A DNA stretch of 5,532 bases. Source: Frankiaceae bacterium. GTDB taxonomy: Bacteria; Actinomycetota; Actinomycetes; JAVEEB01. Both the position numbers and the translations under genes were made by a program. The notes under the pieces are model-generated. The model was not told the origin of the DNA. It was given only the letters and a program-made list of their open reading frames with translations, and made no database searches. Below, one piece after another: positions 1 to 4,552 of this stretch. Position 1 is the stretch's first letter. Each line of letters begins with the position of its first letter. Where the stretch lies: contig JAVEEB010000468.1 in assembly GCA_030840665.1 (NCBI GenBank), positions 1 through 5,532 on the forward strand, read 5' to 3'.

Positions 1-78
1 TACCGTGTGCTGCTCGCGCCGACAGTCCCCCACCAGTTCGCGTCGACGTCGGCGACGATGGTCCTCGTCGCCTACTGA
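1..78 (+). CDS. 3' end of an unidentified convergent gene
   Basis: The plus-strand frame that begins at base 1 reads 25 codons and stops at TGA (76-78), giving a C-terminus that ends ...ATMVLVAY. By my count 23 of the 25 codons end in G or C, the coding signature of this genome. The two other plus frames are also open here but have weaker third-position bias. The frame is cut by the window edge, so neither start nor domain is visible and I do not recognise the protein. It would run towards proS, with about 117 bases and a large hairpin between the two stop codons. With so short a piece, chance openness cannot be excluded. Confidence 0.45.
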   Translation, partial: YRVLLAPTVPHQFASTSATMVLVAY

Positions 79-92
79 CCGGCGCGCCGACC

Positions 93-106
93 GTCAGGTG
101 CCTGAC
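93..106. other. 14-bp perfect inverted repeat between convergent genes
   Basis: GTCAGG-TG-CCTGAC is a perfect 6-bp dyad with a 2-base centre. It starts 15 bases after the TGA of the left-hand gene and lies before the large hairpin at 121-160. As RNA its loop would be too small for the full stem to close, so it looks more like a protein-binding dyad or a chance palindrome than a terminator. No promoter is visible nearby. Confidence 0.4.
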
Positions 107-120
107 ACGACGGACAGCCT

Positions 121-160
121 TTGCTGCGCTGTGCCGGTCCCTACCGGCGTAGCGCAGCAA
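121..160. terminator. Large intergenic hairpin, probable bidirectional terminator
   Basis: TTGCTGCGCT (121-130) pairs perfectly with AGCGCAGCAA (151-160). Inside it GCCGGT (133-138) pairs with ACCGGC (143-148) around the 4-base loop CCCT. The two steps between the arms (131/150 and 132/149) are G-T and T-G, so a plus-strand RNA would form a continuous 18-bp stem with two G-U wobbles. A minus-strand RNA would carry two A-C mismatches there. There is no T-tract on either side, which is common for actinobacterial terminators. It sits 42 bases after the left gene's stop and 35 bases after the proS stop, where both converging transcripts would need to end. Confidence 0.7.
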
Positions 161-195
161 CGGGCCGGCAACCTGCCGTCGGGGGGCGCCGAGCG

Positions 196-1644
196 CTAGT
201 AGGCGCGGCCGAAAATGATGCGCTGGCCGTACGCCGACGGCTGACCGCAGCGAACGCAGGTGCCCGTCTCCGCCTTACCGCCGAGGGGCACGTTCCGCGG
301 CGTTGCCTTGGTGACTTCCTTGATGTCGTCCTCGCACTCGGGCCGCCCGCAATGCAGCACCAGCGCCCAACCCGTGGTGACCGCCTCGACGAACGCCTCC
401 CAGTCGTCGACCGGGGTCGTGTGCTCCTCGCGGAAGGCCGTCGCCCGCGCGAGCAGGAACTCCTGGAAATCCTCAAGCACCACAGGGATCTTCGCGACGA
501 GCTCGGCCAGCGGCACAGCCAGTTTGCCGTCCTCGCTGATGCGCAGTGCCATCGTGGCGACCCCCGCCTCGAGGTCGCGGCCGCCGATCTCCAGCCGCAC
601 GGGGACGCCCTTCATCTCCCAGTCGTTGTACTTGAACCCCGGCGACAGGTTCACGCGCAGGTCAACGTGTACGCGCACGCCAACAGCCCGCAACTCCGCG
701 GCAACCTGCTGGGCCGCGGCGGTCGTCGTCTCGAGCAGCTCCGCCTTGCCGAGCGGCACGATCACGACCTGGTACGGCGCCAGCCGCGGCGGCAGCACCA
801 GGCCCTTGTCGTCGCCGTGCGTCATGATGATGCCGCCGATCATGCGGGTGCTCATCCCCCACGACGCCGTGTGGCACAACGTGCGGCCGCCGGTCTCGTC
901 CGCGTACTGAATGTCGAACGCCTTCGCGAAACTCGTGCCGAGGTAGTGCGACGTGCCGGCCTGCAACGCCCGGCCATCGCGCATCATGCCCTCGATCGAG
1001 AACGTCTTGTCAGCCCCCGCAAAACGTTCACCGGCCGTCTTCTCGCCGCTGACGACGGGCATCGCCGCGATGTTGGTGGCCACGTCGACGTAGGTCGCGA
1101 GCCCGACCATGGTCTCGCGCATCGCGTCGGCCTCGTCGGCGTGTGCGGTGTGCACCTCGTGCCACAAGAATTCCGTCGTACGAAGGAAAAGTCTCGGGCG
1201 GAGCTCCCAGCGGACCACGTTCGCCCACTGGTTGATGAGCAGGGGCAGGTCGCGGTACGACGAGATCCACTTGCTGAACATCTCGCCGATGATGGTCTCG
1301 GACGTGGGGCGTACGACGAGCGCTTCCTCGAGCTTCTTGCCGCCGGCGTGCGTCACCACGGCGAGCTCGGGCGCAAAGCCCTCGACGTGGTCGGCTTCGC
1401 GCGTCAGGTACGACTCGGGGATGAACAGCGGGAAGTACGCGTTTTGATGGCCGGTCGCCTTGATGCGGGTGTCGAGCTCCTTCTGGAGAAGCTCCCAGAT
1501 CGCATACCCGTACGGCCGGATGACCATCGTGCCCTTGGCCGGCCCGCGGTCGGCGAGCTCGGCGCGCACGACGAGTTCGTTGTACCAGGCGGAGAAGTCC
1601 TCGGACTGCGGCGTAACCGCGTGCTCATTACCCTTTTTGCTCAC
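196..1644 (-). CDS. proS: Prolyl-tRNA synthetase, short archaeal/eukaryote-type form
   Basis: This cytoplasmic class II aminoacyl-tRNA synthetase (482 aa) joins proline to tRNA-Pro using ATP. Visible landmarks are the N-terminal TPQSEDFSAWYNE (11-23), the RPTSET loop (112-117), motif 2 (about 145-167, RWELRPRLFLRTTEFLWHE), and motif 3 (about 257-277, with GMSTRMIGG and Arg267). An anticodon-binding domain follows from about 288. The C-terminal domain carries four cysteines (432, 437, 463, 466) that fit the family's zinc site, and the chain ends in Tyr482, as in Thermus-type ProRS. The roughly 180-residue editing insertion of the usual bacterial ProRS is absent, which explains the short length. 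GTG at 1644 is the start: an in-frame TAA lies four codons upstream, and the next in-frame Met (40) falls after conserved sequence. No Shine-Dalgarno precedes it. The ispE stop is 26 nt upstream and the end faces a convergent gene. Confidence 0.96.
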   Translation of the reverse strand: MSKKGNEHAVTPQSEDFSAWYNELVVRAELADRGPAKGTMVIRPYGYAIWELLQKELDTRIKATGHQNAYFPLFIPESYLTREADHVEGFAPELAVVTHAGGKKLEEALVVRPTSETIIGEMFSKWISSYRDLPLLINQWANVVRWELRPRLFLRTTEFLWHEVHTAHADEADAMRETMVGLATYVDVATNIAAMPVVSGEKTAGERFAGADKTFSIEGMMRDGRALQAGTSHYLGTSFAKAFDIQYADETGGRTLCHTASWGMSTRMIGGIIMTHGDDKGLVLPPRLAPYQVVIVPLGKAELLETTTAAAQQVAAELRAVGVRVHVDLRVNLSPGFKYNDWEMKGVPVRLEIGGRDLEAGVATMALRISEDGKLAVPLAELVAKIPVVLEDFQEFLLARATAFREEHTTPVDDWEAFVEAVTTGWALVLHCGRPECEDDIKEVTKATPRNVPLGGKAETGTCVRCGQPSAYGQRIIFGRAY

Positions 1645-1650
1645 CGGGGG

Positions 1651-1656
1651 AGATTA
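1651..1656 (-). promoter_or_regulatory. Putative -10 element for a leaderless proS transcript
   Basis: On the minus strand TAATCT fits the actinobacterial -10 pattern TAnnnT. It is separated by exactly six bases (CCCCCG) from the GTG start of proS, so a transcript would begin at or next to the start codon. That is the usual geometry of leaderless actinobacterial genes. The interval between ispE and proS contains no purine-rich ribosome binding site; the bases just before the GTG are pyrimidine-rich. I find no convincing -35 hexamer 16-18 bases further upstream, where the sequence is the end of ispE. Co-transcription with ispE remains possible in addition. Confidence 0.45.
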
Positions 1657-1670
1657 CCGGGCCGGGCAGG

Positions 1671-2576
1671 TCAGTCGCGGATGCGGGCGCCGGGGACCGG
1701 CCCGTGCGCGCGCCGCACCGTCCGGCAGACGCCCATCCCGGCGAGCGCCGCCGCGAGGTCGATCGCCTGCGCCCCAGTCGAGACCAGGAACGCCACAGTC
1801 GGACCGGACCCGGACACCACCGCCCCGACCGCGCCCAGCTCGCGCCCCGCCTCGAGCGTGCGGCGCAGCTCCGGGCGCAGGCGCAAGGCCGCGGGCTGCA
1901 GATCGTTCGACAACGCGGTGCCCAGGGCGGCCGCGTCCCCCGCGCGCAACGCGCTCATCACCCGCTCCGCGGAGCCCCACGGGTGCAGCCCGCCGACCGC
2001 GCGCATGCGGTCGAGCTCTGCGTAGACGGACGGGGTAGACAGGCCGCCATCGGCGAGCGCGAGCACCCAGTGGTACTGCCCGTGCCCCAGCACTTCGGTC
2101 AGGTGTTCGCCCCGCCCCGTGCCGAGGGCCGTGCCGCCGTGCAACGAGAAGGGAACGTCGCTGCCGAGCTCCGCGGCGAGCTCCAACAACACCCCGCGCG
2201 GGATGCCCGTGCCCCACAGCGCGTCGCACGCCACGAGGGCGGCCGCCGCGTCGGCACTGCCGCCCGCCATGCCACCGGCCACCGGAATGCCCTTGTCGAG
2301 CACGAAATGCACGTCCGCGGGAACGCCCGCGTGCGCAGCCAGTAGCCGTGCCGCGCGGACGGCCAGGTTGTCGTCGTCGTCGGGCACGGCGCGGGCGCCG
2401 TCGCCGCGCACCTCGATCGTGACATCGCCCGCACCCGGCTGCGCCGCGAGTTCGTCGTACAGGGAAACGGCTTGGTAGATCGTCGTGAGCTCGTGGAACC
2501 CGTCCTCACGACGCTCACCACAACCCAGGAAGAGGTTGATCTTCGCGGGCGCGCGAACAACAACGGTCGAGGTCAT
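1671..2576 (-). CDS. ispE: 4-diphosphocytidyl-2-C-methyl-D-erythritol kinase
   Basis: IspE phosphorylates CDP-methylerythritol at the 2-hydroxyl with ATP, a middle step of the MEP pathway to isopentenyl diphosphate, in the cytoplasm. The 301-aa protein is a complete GHMP kinase. APAKINLFL (9-17) holds the catalytic-type Lys12. The glycine-rich ATP loop is [17 protein letters not shown] (98-114), GSDVPF (138-143) carries Asp140, and GSGPT (256-260) is the third GHMP motif. Length and motif spacing are normal. The ATG at 2576 overlaps the rsmA stop as ATGA and is not preceded by a Shine-Dalgarno sequence, so translation is probably coupled to rsmA. The rsmA-ispE order is conserved in actinobacteria and likely reflects a shared transcript started upstream of rpf. 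Confidence 0.97.
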   Translation of the reverse strand: MTSTVVVRAPAKINLFLGCGERREDGFHELTTIYQAVSLYDELAAQPGAGDVTIEVRGDGARAVPDDDDNLAVRAARLLAAHAGVPADVHFVLDKGIPVAGGMAGGSADAAAALVACDALWGTGIPRGVLLELAAELGSDVPFSLHGGTALGTGRGEHLTEVLGHGQYHWVLALADGGLSTPSVYAELDRMRAVGGLHPWGSAERVMSALRAGDAAALGTALSNDLQPAALRLRPELRRTLEAGRELGAVGAVVSGSGPTVAFLVSTGAQAIDLAAALAGMGVCRTVRRAHGPVPGARIRD

Positions 2577-3439
2577 GGAGTGACCGATGATAGGCCGGCC
2601 GCGGCGATGCGGGCGAAGTCGGTCACAGTGAGCTGCTCACCCCTCGCGCCCGGATCGACGCCCGCGGCGCGCAGCACCCGCTCGGCGGCCGGCGCGTCCC
2701 CCGCCCAACCCGCCAAGGCCGCCCGCAACGTCTTGCGGCGTTGGGCGAACGCCGCGTCGACCACCGCGAAGACCGCGCGGCGATCGACCGCGACCGCCGG
2801 CGGGTCGCGCCGGGTCAAGAGCACCAGCCCGGAGTCGACGTTCGGCACGGGCCAAAAAACGTGCCTGGACACGGATCCGGACCGCTTCGCCTCGGCATAC
2901 CAGGCGGTTTTCACTGAAGGCACACCATAAATCTTATTGCCCGGGGCCGCGGTCAACCGGTCCGCGACCTCCGCCTGCACGAGGATCAACGCGGTGCGCA
3001 ACGACTCGAAACGCTCCAGCAGGTGCAAGAGGATCGGCACGCCGACGTTGTACGGCAGGTTCGCGACGAGCGCCGTCGGCGCGACCGGCAGCGTCTTGAT
3101 CCCGGCGGCGTCGGCTTCGATCACGTGCAAGCGGCCGCCGGCTGCGGGTTGCCGCTCCGCCACCGTCGACGGCAGCAGGCGCGCAAGCCGCGCGTCGATC
3201 TCGACGGCCGTCACCGACGCCCCGGTGTCGAGCAGCCCGAGGGTGAGTGAGCCGAGGCCCGGGCCGACCTCCAGGACGTGGTCGTCGGCGGTCACTCCCG
3301 CGAGCCGCACGATGCGGCGGATCGTGTTGGCGTCGTGGACGAAGTTCTGCCCGAGGGTCTTCGTCGGTGTGAGGTCGAGACCCGCGGCGAGCGCCCGGAT
3401 ATCAGCCGCGCCGAGCAGACCGTCGTCGAACGCGGACAC
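2573..3439 (-). CDS. rsmA: 16S rRNA (adenine1518-N6/adenine1519-N6)-dimethyltransferase
   Basis: RsmA (KsgA) uses S-adenosylmethionine to dimethylate two adjacent adenines in the 3'-terminal helix of 16S rRNA, a late step in 30S subunit maturation. In this 288-aa protein the hallmarks are GQNF (30-33), the SAM-binding loop [12 protein letters not shown] (55-66), the acidic VEID (79-82) that should contact the ribose, ANLPYN (126-131) as catalytic motif IV, and QAEVADRL (155-162). A small C-terminal domain begins near 215. The start is GTG at 3439, which follows the rpf stop codon TAG with no spacer and has no recognisable Shine-Dalgarno, so it probably relies on termination-reinitiation. At its end it overlaps ispE by four bases. 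Codons for residues 168-195 are unusually rich in A or T endings (11 of 28 by my count), unlike the rest of the gene. ksgA is the older name. Confidence 0.97.
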   Translation of the reverse strand: MSAFDDGLLGAADIRALAAGLDLTPTKTLGQNFVHDANTIRRIVRLAGVTADDHVLEVGPGLGSLTLGLLDTGASVTAVEIDARLARLLPSTVAERQPAAGGRLHVIEADAAGIKTLPVAPTALVANLPYNVGVPILLHLLERFESLRTALILVQAEVADRLTAAPGNKIYGVPSVKTAWYAEAKRSGSVSRHVFWPVPNVDSGLVLLTRRDPPAVAVDRRAVFAVVDAAFAQRRKTLRAALAGWAGDAPAAERVLRAAGVDPGARGEQLTVTDFARIAAAGLSSVTP

Positions 3440-4384
3440 CTACAGGTACTTGCCGCAGACCGGCCACGGATGGCGGCCCTCGCGCTGGTAGAGCAGCCAC
3501 GCGCGGTGCGTCTGCTCGTAGATCGACGCGTCCGCCGGATCGCCGGAGCCGCCGACCGACTGCCACGTGCCCAGGAGGAATTGGTACAGGCCGTGGTACG
3601 GGCCGTCGCGGCTGTGCACGTTGTTGCCCGACTCGCAGCTCGCGAGAGCGCGCCAGTTGAGGCCGCCGAACGTCGGATAGCCGTTGGAGGAGACCGAGAC
3701 CACCGGCTTGGGGACCAAGGTGCCGTACGCCACGACCGTGTCGCGGGGAGCCGTCTTGACGGTGCTGCTGACGAGGGCCCGGCGGTACAGCTTGCCGTCG
3801 CGGTAGGTCAGCGCCCAGACCTGCGTGGCCGCCCCCGGCGACCCCGTGCGGACGAGCCGTTCCTTGCCGCGCGCCAGGCGCGGGTCGGCGACGCTGGTGC
3901 GCCCGAACTCTAGGCGGACGGTCGCGGTGACGCGCTTGCCGACCACGCGGGCGACCGCGATGGCCTGCCCGTGCTGGACCTTGGCAGTGAGCGCGGGCGT
4001 GACGACGTCGGCGGGGCGAACCCGGACTTTCAGTTCCGCGAGCACCTCGGCGACCGTGGCGGTGCGCGTCCACGCCTTGGTGAGGTGCCCGTCGACGCGA
4101 ACCGTGACCAGCTGGGCCGCACGATCCTGGGTGAACGCCCGGCGCTCGGACCGCGACGCGGCGTCAGCCAGCTCGGCGGCACGCCTCGCCAGCGCAGCGG
4201 TCTCCGCGGGCGTCAGAGGCGTCGCACTGGGCGTCGGGATGGCCGCCTCGGCGACAGGCAGCACGTTCCCTGACGCCTGAGGCGCCGGCCGGGAGGGGGA
4301 AACGGCGAGGAAACCAGCGCAGCTGCCGGCCACGACCAGCGCGGCGAGGCCACGGACGGCCTGCCGAGAGCTCAAGCTGCGCAC
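3440..4384 (-). CDS. Resuscitation-promoting factor-like secreted transglycosylase (DUF348-G5-Rpf)
   Basis: This exported protein (314 aa) probably cleaves peptidoglycan glycan strands during growth or revival from dormancy, as the Rpf family does. Residues 1 to about 37 form a signal peptide with a basic start (Arg2, Arg7, Arg11) and a hydrophobic core. Cys22 in VAGSC could be a weak lipobox, so a lipoprotein is possible. An Ala- and Arg-rich stretch (58-90), perhaps helical, precedes a single DUF348 repeat (about 88-147) and a G5 domain (about 152-222). The lysozyme-like Rpf domain spans about 240-311, with catalytic-type Glu251 in ASCESGNN and Cys250/Cys310 placed for the family's disulfide. 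RpfB of mycobacteria has the same order but three DUF348 repeats. The GTG start at 4384 is supported by an AAAGGGGA site 7 bases upstream. Position directly before rsmA and ispE matches the rpfB locus, hence an rpfB-like gene, but orthology is inferred. Confidence 0.9.
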   Translation of the reverse strand: MRSLSSRQAVRGLAALVVAGSCAGFLAVSPSRPAPQASGNVLPVAEAAIPTPSATPLTPAETAALARRAAELADAASRSERRAFTQDRAAQLVTVRVDGHLTKAWTRTATVAEVLAELKVRVRPADVVTPALTAKVQHGQAIAVARVVGKRVTATVRLEFGRTSVADPRLARGKERLVRTGSPGAATQVWALTYRDGKLYRRALVSSTVKTAPRDTVVAYGTLVPKPVVSVSSNGYPTFGGLNWRALASCESGNNVHSRDGPYHGLYQFLLGTWQSVGGSGDPADASIYEQTHRAWLLYQREGRHPWPVCGKYL

Positions 4385-4391
4385 CCGCGCG

Positions 4392-4399
4392 TCCCCTTT
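4392..4399 (-). promoter_or_regulatory. Ribosome binding site of the rpf-like gene
   Basis: AAAGGGGA on the minus strand leaves seven bases before the GTG start at 4384. It is the only clear Shine-Dalgarno-like site among the four complete genes of the window and it decides the GTG as the start of the rpf-like gene. Confidence 0.6.
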
Positions 4400-4420
4400 C
4401 CGTCGTGGTAGTTGGGGAGC

Positions 4421-4450
4421 ACGCTAACGCCCCTGGTCACGGAGGGGCAA
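4421..4450 (-). promoter_or_regulatory. Putative sigma-70 type promoter of the rpf-rsmA-ispE operon
   Basis: On the minus strand TTGCCC (4445-4450) as -35 and TAGCGT (4421-4426, TAnnnT pattern) as -10 are separated by 18 bases. Transcription would start near 4414, giving a leader of about 30 nt that contains the ribosome binding site. The spacer carries a 6-bp inverted repeat, GCCCCT and AGGGGC with 8 bases between (4429-4434 and 4443-4448), which could be a repressor or activator site. The promoter sits downstream of the terminator-like hairpin of the preceding gene, consistent with a separate transcription unit. Confidence 0.45.
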
Positions 4451-4498
4451 AACGGCCCGCCCACTTGTGCATCGGCGCGGGCAGCGCCTCGTATTGAG

Positions 4499-4532
4499 GA
4501 CAGCGGCCGACCCGATGGGGCCGGCCGCTGTC
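4499..4532 (-). terminator. Hairpin terminator of the carbohydrate-binding protein gene
   Basis: GACAGCGGCCG (4499-4509) pairs perfectly with CGGCCGCTGTC (4522-4532), an 11-bp GC-rich stem with a 12-base loop. In the loop CCC (4511-4513) can pair further with GGG (4518-4520). It begins 20 bases after the stop codon at 4553. No T-tract follows, as is frequent in actinobacteria. It separates this gene from the rpf promoter region. Confidence 0.75.
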
Positions 4533-4552
4533 GCTAGGCGCGCTGGGACAGG

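Noticed and set aside
80..89. 10-bp palindrome CGGCGCGCCG just after the left gene's stop
   Set aside because: Made only of G and C, such palindromes arise often by chance in this base composition.
165..178. Small 5-bp hairpin (CGGCA/TGCCG, 3-base loop) 18 bases after the proS stop
   Set aside because: Too short to call as a terminator by itself, with the far stronger hairpin at 121-160 just beyond it.
121..2025. A 634-codon open plus-strand frame opposite proS and ispE
   Set aside because: It lies antisense to two unmistakable genes with complete motifs. Its translation is Arg-rich and has no recognisable domain. Long antisense open frames are expected in GC-rich coding DNA.
3278..3913. 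Open plus-strand frame opposite rsmA and the rpf-like gene
   Set aside because: It spans the junction of two real minus-strand genes, and its sequence is low-complexity Arg/Ala/Val-rich, so it is a shadow frame.
4385..4552. A c-di-AMP (ydaO-type) riboswitch before the rpf-like gene, as known for some actinobacterial rpf genes
   Set aside because: The predicted leader is only about 30 nt and the full gap of 168 bases is shared with a terminator. I find none of the expected multi-helix structure.
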